From Podospora bellae-mahoneyi (taxonomy: Eukaryota > Ascomycota > Sordariomycetes > Sordariales > Podosporaceae): 64,000 nt of DNA. The translations under genes were made by a program, and so were the position numbers. The stretch spans positions 1,612,001 through 1,676,000 of the forward strand of contig NC_085884.1 in assembly GCF_035222275.1 (NCBI RefSeq), given 5' to 3'. The first letter of the stretch is position 1; every line of letters starts with the position of its first letter. This document shows, one piece after another, positions 46,916-59,646 of the stretch. The notes below the pieces were generated by a model, which was not told the origin of the DNA, searched no databases, and worked only from the letters and a program-made list of their open reading frames with translations.

Positions 46916-48392
46916 ATGACAGCAGACGACCCCCCTAACCCCGAGCCGACGCTCGACATTGACAGACACCTAAAATACTGGAAGATGTGCCTCCAGTCCC
47001 CTCTCCCCCACCACTACCTCTCCAACGAAGGAAACCGCATGGCCCTGGCCTACTTCATCATCAACTCTATCGCCATACTCACACCTCATGCTAACAACAA
47101 CAACAACAACAACACCACTGATAACAACCTCATCACTCCGCAGGACCGGAGAAAGCTCCGAAAATGGGTCCTCTCCCATCAGCACCCAGGAGGTGGCTTC
47201 TCCCCTGCCTCGTCACTTGTCTACCCCCTTCACGGTTATGAGCAGTCGGAGCCAGAAACAGGATCTCAACCGGCAGAAGCAGCCGGAATGGCCAATGCGC
47301 CAGGGACTTTATTTGCATTGCAGCTACTGGCGCTGTTGGCAGATGAGGATGATCCAGAGGGGGCATTTGACGGGGTCGACAGAGCACAAACACTCCGCTG
47401 GTTACGGAGGCTGCAGAGAAAGGACGGGAGTTTCGGGGAAGTGTTGAGGTTGCTGCCTGGTCAGGGGTGGTTCATCGGGGGAGGGTACGACATGCGGTAT
47501 TGCTACATCGCCGCGTCGATACGGTGGATGTTGAGGGGGGATGTCGAGGAGGGTGAGCCAGGGTGGGTGGAGGATATTGATAAGGAGAGGTTGACGAGTT
47601 ATATCCTCAGCAGTCAGGTGAGGTGCTCTCTGTTTCTTACCTCACTTCCATCGCTGACTGACAATCTGGAAGACATACGACGGCGGCTTCGCAGGCAGCT
47701 CACAGGAAGAACCCCATGCAGGATATGCCTACTGCGCCATCTCTGCGCTTTCCCTCCTCGACCGCCCGTTGCACACAACCAGCCGACCACCCCCTCCCTC
47801 CCCATCACTCTCCCGCATCCGTGACCTCCCCTCCTTAATCCACTGGCTCACCTCCCGCCAATTCATCTACCTCGAACACTCACCCCCTGTTCCAGAACAA
47901 GAAGAAGAAGAAGAAGACCCAGTCAACTTCCTCCTCCCCCCTCTCACATCCCTTTCTCTCTCTCCACCCCTCATAGCCTCCAACGGCCGCACAAACAAAG
48001 TAGCCGACACGTGTTACACCTGGTGGGTCGTAGCAGCGCTATCCAACCTCTGCCAGTTGCAGCTACTCGGCGACTGGGCACCAGCGAGACGGTTCCTGCT
48101 GGAGAAGATGGCGCATCGGATAGGCGGGTTTAGTAAATACCCTGGTGGACCACCGGACGTGTACCACAGCTGTTTTGGGCTGACGGTCATGTCGTTGATG
48201 GGGGAGCCGGGATTGCAGAAGTTGGATGGGGGGTTGGCGGTGCCGGTTGTGACGGTGGGGGTTATTGAACAGGCGAGGGGGGAGTTGTTGAGAAGGGCGA
48301 GGGGGGAGACGAAGGGGAAGGGGGTGGTGGAATTGGGGTTGAGGATGAGGGGGGGGACGACGAGGCCGGGGTGGTTGAGGGGGTTTAATTAG
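46916..48392 (+). CDS. CDC43: Geranylgeranyl transferase type I beta subunit
   Basis: Exons 46916-47617 and 47673-48392, 473 aa. The intron is 55 bases with GTGAGG, branch GCTGAC and GGAAG. The enzyme attaches geranylgeranyl to CaaX proteins such as Rho1 and Cdc42. Prenyltransferase beta repeats are visible: QHPGGGFSPA, RKDGSFGEV, YDGGFAGSSQEEPHAGYAYC and GGFSKYPGGPPDVYHSC. Zinc ligands Asp and Cys lie in ADTCYTWW and His in VYHSC. Insertions of low complexity (NNNNNNNTTDNN, and a Pro/Ser-Glu stretch at about 290-330) make it longer than yeast Cdc43. The start at 46916 has a good fungal context. An in-frame ATG at 46844 would add 24 low-complexity residues. Confidence 0.93.
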
Positions 48393-48630
48393 AGGTGTTA
48401 TCCTACAAAGGGTGATGAGGACTTCTGGATGGGTTGGTTAGTGTACCATATATACTTAATATTGGGATGTAATTGTGAGATCATTGGGACGCATCTTGGC
48501 ATTTTTGCTGTCAATACCGCAACTTGGGCGCCTTTCTCATATCCGCAAAATAAAATAAAATAAAGATCTTGACTGTGCATTAAAGGGAGATTCGGGAGAA
48601 ACTTGGCTAAATGCAAAAAATGATGTTGTG

Positions 48631-48719
48631 TCCCCTCGACCGGAATCGAGCCGGTGACCTTTCGGTATCGATAAACTACATTTACAGCCGAACGTGATAG
48701 CCAACTACACCACAAGGGG
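48631..48719 (-). tRNA. tRNA-Tyr (GUA) with a 15-base intron
   Basis: The minus strand folds as a full cloverleaf: acceptor CCCCTTG pairing with CGAGGGG, discriminator A, D-arm GTGTAGTTGGCTATCAC, and T-arm ACCGG-CTCGATT-CCGGT. The anticodon arm TTCGG/CCGAA encloses loop CTGTAA-intron-A, with anticodon GTA at 48685-48683. The 15-base intron sits one base 3' of the anticodon, the usual place. The C1-G72 pair and A73 match eukaryotic tRNA-Tyr identity. Confidence 0.94.
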
Positions 48720-48903
48720 ATTTGATTTGATGGTTGCAAGTCGCAGAATGCGCACTTATGGTGATGTGGGGAACATGCGGGATTTTTGTGTTGATCCACG
48801 CCTGGGCAAACACTTCCAGTCAAACATGTCAGATGATACCTTGATACAAATCCAACGGCTCTTTATATTTTATCTCACCAAATCATGTATATCACCATCC
48901 AAT

Positions 48904-50181
48904 TCACAAATCCCCTTCCTCCTCCTCCTCCTCCTCCCCCTCACCCAACACATGCAAAATCAACTTCCTATACCCCTCCACCGCCTCCTCCAGGTCCCTC
49001 ACCCTCAACCCTTCATCATCCCCATGCGCAACAAGGATACTCCCCGGCCCATAGAGATAACTCGTATGCCCCCCCTCCAAATTCGGAACATCAGTCCCAT
49101 AACTCGCAACCATAGTCTCAAACCCGTCAACTTCACACTTGCACTTGACCGGTCCATACCCGCCAAACCACTCTGAACTGAGCGCATCCCCGTCTGTCTC
49201 CTTGAGAATGTGCTCAATCTTGGCGATAACATCCTTATGTCCCTCCTTTTGACTTCCCGATGCCACCCGAACAGCAAGTCTAGCGCTCGCCGACTTGGGT
49301 ATCACATTCGCTGCCACCCCCCCCTCCAGAACCCCGATATTAACTGTCGTGTTGCCGTACCTCTCGCTCGAACCAAGGTCAGTGTTAAGGATAGTGTGCA
49401 AACTGCGAATCAGCACCTCATTGGCAGATTTGCCTAGCTGTGGGTAGCCTGAATGACCAGCCTTTCCTCGAGAGTGAACAATCCCATTGGTAATCCCCTT
49501 GTGGCCGCACGCAAGTTTGTTCTCTGTAGGTTCGCCAAAGATGGCAGAGGCAAAGCGGTACTGCTTTTCGTCGCTGCTGCTGCCAAAGAGAGAAACCTTG
49601 CTGCTGCTGCGGGAGCGGCGGGAGAACTCCTTCATGCCGAGGCCGGAAGTTTCTTCGCCAACTACGAAGAGGAGCATCACGTCGGATGGGGAGATGGATT
49701 CCGAGGAGAGGAGGGTGGATAAAGCGATGAGCTGCGCTGCAAGAGAGGCTTTCGCATCGACGGAACCGCGGCCGGAGATGAGGGTGTCTGGGGTGATTGG
49801 CCCTGACGGTGTGGTTTTGTAGGGAATGTATGGTGGGACGACATCGATGTGGGATGTGATGAGGAGCTTGAAGTCGGCGGTGCTGGGCTTCTTAGCTGTG
49901 GGCCAAGCCAGGACATTGCATCTCGTATTCGAGCCTGTGTTTAACCCAGCTGGAATAGGTTGAAGCTCGACAGAGTAGTTTTGCTTGCCGAGATATTCCT
50001 GAAGGAACAGAGCGGCATCCTCCTCGGTGCCACTGAGCGAGGGTATCTCAACGAGGTTCTTGTGAAGGGCGAGGAGGTCATGGCGGTAGAATGGGCCGTC
50101 GGCGTGCGGCGTAGGGGTCGCATGTGCTGCTGGTGGGTACAATGCGCTGCATAGCAGCAGTGCCTGTGAGATCCGCTTCAT
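48904..50181 (-). CDS. Secreted M20 family metallocarboxypeptidase
   Basis: Single exon, 425 aa from MKRISQALLLCSALYPPAAH, a signal peptide. A Met 11 codons upstream (50214) is less likely. M20 peptidases use two zinc ions to remove C-terminal residues or cleave dipeptides. Family signatures are in order: the metal-binding TSHIDVVP, GRGSVDAKA with bridging Asp, GEETSG with the catalytic Glu, FGEPTENK, and the late His in GGHTSYLYG. The dimerisation (lid) domain starts near GHKGITNGIVHSRGKAGHSG. An acidic tail GEEEEEEEGDL ends the protein. It closely resembles fungal probable secreted or vacuolar carboxypeptidases; the exact substrate is unknown. Confidence 0.9.
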   Translation of the reverse strand: MKRISQALLLCSALYPPAAHATPTPHADGPFYRHDLLALHKNLVEIPSLSGTEEDAALFLQEYLGKQNYSVELQPIPAGLNTGSNTRCNVLAWPTAKKPSTADFKLLITSHIDVVPPYIPYKTTPSGPITPDTLISGRGSVDAKASLAAQLIALSTLLSSESISPSDVMLLFVVGEETSGLGMKEFSRRSRSSSKVSLFGSSSDEKQYRFASAIFGEPTENKLACGHKGITNGIVHSRGKAGHSGYPQLGKSANEVLIRSLHTILNTDLGSSERYGNTTVNIGVLEGGVAANVIPKSASARLAVRVASGSQKEGHKDVIAKIEHILKETDGDALSSEWFGGYGPVKCKCEVDGFETMVASYGTDVPNLEGGHTSYLYGPGSILVAHGDDEGLRVRDLEEAVEGYRKLILHVLGEGEEEEEEEGDL

Positions 50182-50429
50182 TTTGAGTTTTGCACCAACT
50201 CTCTGCCACCCCAAAGACCGTTGGTGAAAGGTGAAAGATGCAACGTCTCGGTCGAGTTCATAGCGCTGATGAGGTCATCCCTTTCAGTGGGTCCAAAAAC
50301 ATGCACAAATCGCCAATGCAGGGGCTGTGGGGCGCTGCATGACTTGTGCGCTTTACACAGCATCATCTCATCTTCAAGCTTCGAGAAAACAAACATGTTC
50401 AACATCTCATTTCGTATTCATCTCAATCC

Positions 50430-51668
50430 TCATAGCTGACGAGCAGCAACAGAGGCCAACCGCTCGGGCAACACTTGGCTAAAGTCAAACTTGCCGTCCG
50501 CACCCTTCACCACGGTTCCCCGCTCAGTGACAATGGCATCGATCAGCTCATGGGGAGTCACATCGAAAGCTGGGTTCCAGACCCCAATTCTCTGATCAGC
50601 AATCGCAACTCTCGCAGTCTTGCTGGTATCGACGGTTCCGTCCTCGTTGACAATGGCACCGCTGATTTGTGTCAGCTCTTCACGCTTGCGCTCCTCGATC
50701 TCGATAGCGCTTCCGTTCTCCGTCTCGAGGTCGATGCTGGTTGTTGGCGCAGCGACAACAAACTTGACACCGTGGTGACGAGCCAGGACAGCCAGTTGAT
50801 AGGTGCCAATCTTGTTGGCAGTATCTCCGTTGCGGACAACGCGGTCAGCGCCGACAATGACGGCGCCAATATTCATGCGCTCACGATGGAGGTTGAAGAG
50901 AGCACCAGCCATGCTGTCGGTGATCAGGGTGGAGGGGATGCCCTCGAAGACGAGCTCGAAGGAAGTAAGACGACTGCCTTGGTTGTAAGGACGAGTCTCG
51001 GTGCAGTAGGCGTGCTTGAGGAGACCCTCGGAGTGAAGAGTGCGGATGATGCCAAGGGCAGTGCCGTGGCCCGAGGTTGCGAGGGAACCGGTGTTGCAGT
51101 GCGTGAGGACGGAGATGGGCTTTTCAGAAGAGGCATTGTATTGCTGTTGCAACCAGGCGGCACCATGAGAGCCGATAGAGGTGTTGTTGTGGAGGTCCTT
51201 GGCGAGAATCTCCTCGGCCGTCTGGATGTAGGTGTTCAAGATGGCCTCCTTGGCCTCAGGGTGCGCCAAACCCTCGAGGTTGGCGGCTCTAGTGGCCAGC
51301 TTGAGAAGTGTGATGGCGTTGGAGAGATCAACAGCTGTTGGCCTGCTCTCCTTGAGGTAGTCAAGTCTCTTTTCGATATGCGCAATGACCTCTTCGGGCT
51401 CAGTGGCAGCTGGTGACGGATGTTAGCGATGTCTTGATTCGGGGGCAGTGTCAAACTTACTGCAGTCGCCATTGTGCAACTCAACCGCATGGGCCAAAGC
51501 AGCGACGATGGCAATAGCGGGGGCACCTCTCACTCTCATGGAGCGGATGCAGTCAAAAGCCTCTTCGGCAGTTGACACCTCATCGTAGTGGTTCTCATGG
51601 GGCAGTCTGAGCTGGTCAAGGACTAACAGCTTGCCCCGCGAATACTTGATAGCTTGAAGGGTGGCCAT
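50430..51668 (-). CDS. MRI1: Methylthioribose-1-phosphate isomerase
   Basis: Exons 51668-51461 and 51409-50430, 395 aa. The intron is 51 bases with GTAAGT, branch GCTAAC and ACCAG. MRI1 converts methylthioribose-1-phosphate to methylthioribulose-1-phosphate in the methionine salvage pathway. It belongs to the eIF2B alpha/MtnA family. N-terminal [14 protein letters not shown] and the catalytic Cys in [17 protein letters not shown] are present, as is the catalytic Asp in [27 protein letters not shown] and [14 protein letters not shown] are further family blocks. It ends AARQL. It is divergent from TRS130. Confidence 0.96.
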
Positions 51669-52074
51669 TTTGTAGATGTGTTTCGAGGTCTTTGAAGACA
51701 CAAAATTTGTTGTCAAAAGTGACCAGCCGTTTTTGAAGATTGTCAAAAGTTCCCCTGGATTTTTTACACTGGGAATCTGCCTGCTCTTGAGCCTGAAATA
51801 GAAAATATCTCTCGGGGGTGCAAGCGGCCGGGACTGTCATCAGATGCCCCGCCACTGCGCAAAAGTTTTGGTGGGGCAATTTCTGGAAATTCAAGGTGAC
51901 GGAGGTGAGCTGCATCGCCAAGAAGCGGTGAGAGCTCCATGGCCATGCATTGATGTGCCACACCCTGCATCTCAGGGGATTCTGCCACCGCATGGCCTGG
52001 CCAGGAGCTGTCCTTCTCTAGAATTCCAACGCGCTTCGACCAGGGCATGTCATAGAGGCCCAGAGCTGTCCAAC
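51669..52074. promoter_or_regulatory. Divergent promoter region, MRI1 / TRS130
   Basis: 406 bases between the two start codons, serving both. No named site is recognised. Confidence 0.5.
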
Positions 52075-55000
52075 ATGGAACAGCCCTTTTCTTCGTCAAA
52101 GGTGACGGGTTAGTGACAGTTTTGGTTGATTGGGGAGCTCCCAGCTGACTAGTAGTGTTCCTGTATGCAGTCGAGTACTTCGATCCCCACGATGTCTACA
52201 AGCTCCTTGCGCCGGGGTTGATTCCCCGGCTCCCGCTCCGAGACCTCAACTGGCAGTCCCACGCCGGGCCATTGCGATCTATCAACACCCTACACATTGA
52301 GCTCCTACCATCCGGAGCCGACTGCTCGAGTATCTTTACCCCCCTATCCTCTCCAAACCCAAAGGGCGCAAGCTCCACCGATGTCGCGAACCAACCGGCC
52401 CGGGACGATGGCTTCCAGACCGCCACCATCGCCGGTAGGGGTGGCTCAAGCGACCAGGTGGACTCGACACTTCGTCCACCAGCAGGGCCAGGCAAGGAAA
52501 GGAGACATCAAATACCAGGCTTGCGCCGCACACCTTACCTCAAGGTGCTACTAATACGATGCGACGACAACGATACATACAAGTCCACGACGAAGGCTGA
52601 AATAAAGGAGTGGATCAAAGTCAACACACCACCAGCCCAGGGCAAGAGTGGCGCCGAGAACCACGATGCCTTCGAATGGCTGATCATCCATGTGGTCCTC
52701 CCAAACACCGTCGCCGCGACCCAGCCGCGGACCACAGGGAAGGTACCCGACTCCAGCGACGTCTCCAAGACGGCGACACTAAAGTGGCGCGGCAGCTCAA
52801 CATCGTTGCTGGAGAAATTGCGGACCGACTTCAACGGCTCAGGCAAGGGCGCTGTGGACAGGATCAGGCAGATTCGCATTGGCGTCAACGACGTGCCATA
52901 TAGTATGCTCCCGAGGGTGGTGCCTGCGGTACCTACGGGGTATCGTGAGACCGAGCAGGACAGTGAGGCCGCGTGGGCGGACTTGATCGGGAAGTTCAAG
53001 GAGCTCATCCTATCCAGCTTCGACACACGCGTCACACAGTACGAAGAGGACATCAAGGAACGAGACGCCCAGAGGAGTTTACCAGGGTGGAATTTCTGCA
53101 CTTTTTTCATTCTGAAAGAAGGCCTGGCCAGGGGTTTCGAAAGTGTTGGTCTTGTTGAGGATGCCCTAGTTGGGTATGATGAGCTTAGTGTTGGGCTCGA
53201 CACTATCATCCAAGAACAAGCGGCTGCGGGGTCTGCGGAAGCACATGGAGGCGCTCTGCTTCCGTATACCCCGGATCTCAAAGAGACAGCACAAAAGGCT
53301 CTCAGTGAGATCGCTGGCGGTACTCTTGAGTTTGAGGAAGAGGAGGCTGTGGATCTCCAGTCTGGCGACAAGCAAAAGCTGGATTATTCCGAAAGCATCC
53401 CCATCACTTCATCCAAAAAGACATACCGAGAGTTGATCTTGGCCAACAATGTGTCTTTATTCGATTTCAGGTGCTACATCTTTGCACGCCAAATCTCTCT
53501 GCTCCTTCGTCTTGGAAATGCATGGTCAACACGAGAGGAACTGGTGGCCAAGCTGAAGGAGCAGCAAGAAATGGTCCCGCGAGGAGTGGCTGCAAAAACA
53601 CCCGTACCCAAGCTGAATGAGGAGCAGGAGAACTTGCTGCAGCTCGCTGAGATCTGCAAACGCACGCTCGAGTTCGTGCCTGCGATTTCGACAGTCATGA
53701 GAGAAGACATCATTGCGGCCATCATGTCTGCCAGGAAACACGAAGAAGAAGATGGGGTCAAGCCAGTCCTCGATTCCATGCTCTCCGAGGTTGTGGACAA
53801 CATGGTGTCGTCCTTTGCCTTTTCTGTTGCCCAACAGGTTCTCGCCCAGACGTCTACCAAGGCGCTGCCTATCCCACCTTCTACCCTTAATGATGCCCAT
53901 GATCAGAAGACGTCTATCCCAGACCCCAAAACGACGATGCATCCAGCCCGGACGACGTCCCTTCACGGCCAGGGCACTCAACGGCCACCTCTCAGCCCTG
54001 GGTTCCCGTCTGGGCGCCTGCCTGGTTCTATTGATAGTCCAGCTACGTCGTCATTTCAGAAGGCTGGGCTCGAAGAACTTGCTGCTAGGAGAGCCGAGTT
54101 GTATGCATTGTCCCGAAATATTTTGGAGGAGTGTGGCAAGAAGCGTGGCTGGTCTGACGGGTGGTCGTCAGTCCCTACGGTAGGGGAAGCTGGGATTGTC
54201 GACATGGAGGAGATTGGCCTTGACGATGATGATGATGATGATGATGCCGAAAAGACCAAGCCGGCTGCAAGAGAAACCGCTGAGGTTTTGCACACGTCGG
54301 TTGCCGGCGTGGGAACCACCCTCCTCCGCACAGCGCTCGACAATAAGGATGACTTTTATCGGCTCTACGAGACGCTCACCGATAAAGCTCTCCGGCACTA
54401 CACAGTCGCCCACCACCTGCACTCGGTCCAGGCCTGCATGGCTGATTTGGCGGTGCTCAAGTTTCACCTTGAGGAGTACAAGGACGCAGCTTACTACTTT
54501 TACCGCGTCATTCCCTTCTTTGGAGAGAGCAGCTGGGCCCTCCTTGAGCTTTCCATGCTGGTCATGTATGCGAGGTGTCTAAAGAAGTTGAACAAGCTGG
54601 ACGATTACGTCAACCAAGCACTTCGGCAGCTCCTTTGCAAGGCAGCCGCCGCTGAGAGGGACAGATTGCAACAAAAGTCACAATTCAGGAACAGCCTTAC
54701 GTCTGCGACTCAGTACCCAGAAGCCTCGGCCATCACGGGATTCCTGGCGGACCTGATTTCGGTGTCAACATCGCTAGAAAAGGATGTGAGGATTCCCCTG
54801 ACCAGCCTCTGCTGTGACCTTGCTCTGGACGGGCCACCATTCTATGACGAGGGCCAGGACAGCTTCTCCTTGTTTCTTGACTTTCACAGTCTTTTGGTTG
54901 ATGAGTTTGAAGCTGATTCGGTCAGCATCCGCATCACGAGCAAGACTGCAGGGGGCAGCAGGGAAATTTGGCTACAGACCGAGAAGCCGGTTACCATCCG

Positions 55001-56870
55001 GCCAGGGCCGAACAAGGTACGAGTACAGAGCACCACGATGATGGCTGGCACTTTTGAAGTAGATCAGGTTCGTCTGTCCAGCGAGAAGGTATTGCTGCAC
55101 TACGAACGAGATCCCAACCAGCATGTAGACAAGGGGATTGCAAGCCTGAAAAATCCTCAAGTGGCTATTTACCAACGAGCTAGCGGCCTTGACGTCCGAC
55201 TGTCAGGGACAAAGGACCTGCAACTCGACAAGAAGAAATCACTAGATCTTGAGCTATCAACTGGTTGGAACGCCGTCAAGACGTGCGAGATTAAGATTAG
55301 GTCCGCGACTGGTGGGCTGCGGCTGGTCATGAGTGAAGCAGAGGTGATTGGCTCGACACAGGCCACCAAAGCAGAGGGAGGCACCTTCAAATTCGGCGCC
55401 ATTCCCGCAAATAGCTCTGTCAAGGTCCGGTTTCCCTTCACCGTTGAGCACGACCTGCTCGATGTCGCTGTCAGGGCGGAGGTTACCTACTCCACCGAGC
55501 GTGGGAGCTTCACCTTCTTCAAGACATCATCTGTACCGATCTCTCTCGCAGTCGAGGTCAACGTTCAGGATATCTTCAAGCACAACGCACTCTTCTCGCG
55601 ATTTGCGGTCTCCTCCGCCAGCTCCAGCCCGTTGAGGTTGTTCAAGAGCGAGCTGTTGGGCTCCGAGGTCTTTGACACACACTTTGGCCATTCGCCCAGC
55701 CAGCCGGTGTTGATCTTTCCCAAACAGCCCACCAGCCTGCTGTACAAAATCACGAGAAAGCGCGGGGTTGCCATCGGGCCGAAGACAAACAAGACGCTGT
55801 ATCTCAAGCTGCATTACAGCGTTTTGCAGGAAGAGATTGAGACTCTGTTTGAGAAGACCATCGTTGCCGATCTGGAAGACTCGCCCATGAGGGAGTACGC
55901 CAAGCTGATCGTCTCCACGGTTCTGGCGGTAGTCCAAGCCCACCTGTCGGAACACGAGCTTGAGAAAGCGGCGTTGCTGGGGGAGCTGCAGACGAGCTTT
56001 TTGGGTCATGTCAATTGGGAATCGCACTTTGCTGGTCTGGGGTTGGCGTCAAACACTCAACAGCAAAAAAGCGGGACCAGCTCCCCTGCTTCTTCTTCTT
56101 CTTCTGTGGAAGACATCTCGTCGGCCACTCTGGCAGGTTTTATGACTGCCTTTTTCACCAATCACGCTTTCCTCCCGTTACCGCACCCCGAGTCAATCCC
56201 GGAACCAAACACGATTGTCATCCCGGTTGATGTACCCCCAGTAGCAATCGTTCACACGGCCGACTTGAGGGTTTCATTGTCTCAACCTCCAGTGGTGAAC
56301 GGGACGGACGCTAACGATGGCAGCCCTACGTTCGTGATTAACCAGCTCCTCCCTACCACCCTCCACCTAAAATGGACGCGGATGTGGGACACTGACCTGT
56401 CCACTTCGTCTCTGTCTCAAGACCTGGAGTTCGGGTATGAGATCACTGCCCCGGGGGATAGCTGGCTGCTTGGGGGGAGGAGGAAGGGGCATTTTGTTAT
56501 ACCGGCTGTTGACGATGATGATGCAGAGAAAAAGTTGAGTTCGACGGCGGAGACGGAGGCGGAGATACCTGTTGTTTTGGTGCCTTTGAGGGAGGGGTAT
56601 TTACCTTGGCCCGGGGTGGAGATTAGGGAGGTTAGGGCGGGAGGAGAGAATGGGAATGGGACGGGGGAGAATAGTCCTGTGGTGAATATTGCTGGGGGGG
56701 TGCATTGCGAGACGGATTATAGGAACTTGGGGGAGACGGTGGAGGTTGTGGGGGATCGGGGGAGGGTTACGGTTAGTTTGGATGTTAGTGATGGTGGGGG
56801 GGATAGGGGGGGTCCGATGGTGCTGGAGTGTGAGGGGGGGGGATGGGGGGTTGGGAGGGTTGTTGCTTAG
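52075..56870 (+). CDS. TRS130: TRAPP II complex subunit TRS130 (TRAPPC10)
   Basis: Exons 52075-52108 and 52171-56870, 1577 aa. The small first exon codes MEQPFSSSKVT, and splicing (GTTAGT, branch GCTGAC, acceptor TGCAG) joins it to VEYFDPHDVYKLLAPGLIPRLPL, the family N-terminus. TRAPPII is the exchange factor for Rab11-type GTPases at the late Golgi. The N-terminal half is helical (KTYRELILANNVSLFDFRCYIFARQ), with a disordered insert at about 590-640 and an Asp run near 690. The C-terminal half has beta-rich regions typical of TRAPPC9/10. The last 60 residues are Gly-rich and variable. An in-frame ATG at 52155 lies inside the intron and is not used in this model. Confidence 0.93.
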
Positions 56871-57859
56871 ACTACGTATGAGGGGGGATGTTGTGACTAG
56901 CAGAGGAAGGTTTAGGTATGGTCAATATTCTTAATCGAGAAGGTCTTCTTGACTGCTTTACCAACTGTGTGGCGTGGGGTATTGTTCACGAGCTTGGCAA
57001 GGGCGGCCGGATGAGCAGAGTGAGTACTGCAGGTATGCGCATAAGGTCTCTTGTCAGATGCGCCTACACAGTTCTGCGGGTAGGCCCGTCTGCCCAGACA
57101 CTCCGAATTAGGTACCACCAATCATCCACGGCGTCACCGCTCTAGGTTGATATCATGATCTCCGGTCATCGGCAGACAAATCTAGATTCTAACATCCGAC
57201 CGGCGACCGGCCGCATGAAAGAATTACCACCCGACTTTGGCCCCAGCGGGAGACAGATCATCTGGCTGACTACTCTCATGACTAAGGGGGTTTCCAAAGC
57301 CGAGGTTGCACGAGTTCAGGGATGGAGATGCCCGCCTTTTGCGCCACATTTCGATATTATATGTGTATGTGTGTGTGTCATGTATTCGCTGCGGGTCACA
57401 CACTATTTACCCCAGTACAGGCGGAATTCGAGGTTGGGGGTACGAAGCTCGGAAAGTCGAAAGAGTTGAGTGTCACGAATGTAGATTAGGTACCTGATTA
57501 CAGATATGTGGAAGACACAGCAGGTCGGGCTATGAGTAAGCGAATGCAGGTTTTGAGACTTGGGGCTGGTTGGGCTGGGTGGTATGACCTCAGTTTTGGA
57601 GTGGGAAGGCTGTGAGAGGGTGTTAGTAATGAGGTGTGGGTGTGTCTCGGCCTCGGTTGTCAAATGTAGAGTGATCAATGGTTGATGGGGGCGGAATTGT
57701 TGAAGGCTTTCTCGTCTCTGGTGTAAAATTGCTGGGTTGAGGGAGCTGAAGGTGAGTGTTGAGATGGGTTACCTATATAACGGATGAGATGTGGATTTTT
57801 CGCCACCTTGAATTTTGTTGCAAGTTTCACAGCTTTTTTATTTCTTTGTCTTATAAGAA
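56871..57859. other. Intergenic, no gene seen
   Basis: Marks the change from the conserved core to accessory sequence. A short GT run lies near 57362-57380. The right part is the promoter of the second Zn2Cys6 gene. Confidence 0.5.
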
Positions 57860-59608
57860 ATGGCTGAGGCATCGTCATCGTCACATCCAGCGAGGAAGAG
57901 AAGGCCCCATAAAAGGAGTCGACATGGCTGTCTGACATGCAAGCAGCGGCATATTCGATGTGACGAGCTCAAACCGGTCTGGTGGGCACAAGCTTTGATC
58001 TACCTATGTCTTGTTCGTATGGCTAACGGGAGTAGCACCAACTGTCTTACACGTGGGGGAGAGTGCGGTTATGCTGCTGAAGGAGCCAGGGGTGCATCTG
58101 ATTCCCCTTCGTCGGCAGCTGCAACAATGCAACCACCTCTGGTAGCGTACCCGAGCTCACCGGCAGATCCATTTGATACATTGCCCATCAAAATGTCATA
58201 TCGGTCGTTGGAGCTGTTCAATCACTGTATGGATCCAGCATGCATGTTGACTTGATAAAGGAGGTGAGGCTGATATTCAGGGGGAAAGTTGCCAACTATC
58301 GGATCTTCAGCCGGACGGCTGTACCGAAGAGTGCGAGTTCCCAGTGGTTAGTTACAGCCTCCTTACTTGACAAGAATGGGCAATACAGCTTACAGAACAG
58401 TGTCGGAATCGCCCTCTCCAATCCAGACACGTTTCGAGCCTGTCTCATCATGAGTGCGCTGCACTATTCCCGAATCAGTGGCGGCCTGAGGGAGTCCGAG
58501 ATGGAAGAGACGTACTTGTACCACAAGCTCGAGGCGATGAGGACTCTAAACAGCAAAGTTACAGACTTGGAAACGTGCACTAGTGATGGGTGTCTGAGCT
58601 TGATTGCTGGGTTAGCTTTGGCTGAGGTAATACCTTTGTTCTTCTTAGGCCTGTATCGCACTGCTAACAATCTTAAGGGTGGCATGGGTGACCAAACTGC
58701 CGCCGAGGCACATATCAATGGTCTCTGTACTTTGATCGACATGAAGCGCCCCGAGGAATGGCAGCATCGGTTCTATGGGATGCTTCAAAGAATCATTCTG
58801 ATGTAAGTTGAATACATCGTTACCAATCCCAGGCAGATTTCAGTCTTTCGAACCTCTGCTTCACTTTTCCGTTGTCTGTACTAAATTTTTATCAAAAGGG
58901 CTGGCAGTTACGTTGCTGCATCCAGGGACCCGTTTCTAGAATCACACGTCATCGAAACCGACGACATGACCCTCTGCTATCCCCATCCATATTTCACCAA
59001 ACCCACATCAACCCTATTATCAACTGCTCAAGTCAAAGCCACTAGCATCTCGCCCTTCTATCTGACCTCCACACCCTGTCTCGAGGCCTGCAAAGCCGAT
59101 GTTGAGGGAGAAGTACTATTCAACGTCCTTGAGCGCCTCACCTCGAGCTGCTTCACGCCATACAACAACAATAACAGCGAGACGACTTCACTCCTCCTCT
59201 CAGATGCAGAGTCTTACATCGCCAGCCTGCTCTTTCAACCGGACCCTTCCTCGACTTCACCATCCGAAGCTTCATTTCACAAGGGCCAGCATCACAAAAA
59301 GAGCAAGAGAAAAGGCCACCCATACAGTCAAGCACCACCAATCTACTACCCAAACTCAAGCCGTGCCTGGGCCGCAGCCGGTTACCTCTACATCCATCTC
59401 ATATTATCCCCTCTCTGGACCCAAACCCACCAAGAAGAGAGTATAGACCCCGACCTCCTTTGGCATCTCCTCAACACCCTGCGAGAAGACATTACCAAAA
59501 CCGAAGCAGCCATGAACATCGGCGCCTATAGCCCAGAGCTGTGGATATGGGAGGTTGTCATAGCCGCCTACACCGTCCGTGTGTCTCTCCAGAGACAACA
59601 GCAACAGC

Positions 59609-59646
<38 letters not shown>

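Noticed and set aside
50475-51416. A 313-codon open frame antisense to MRI1
   Set aside because: Shadow of a conserved gene; no family features.
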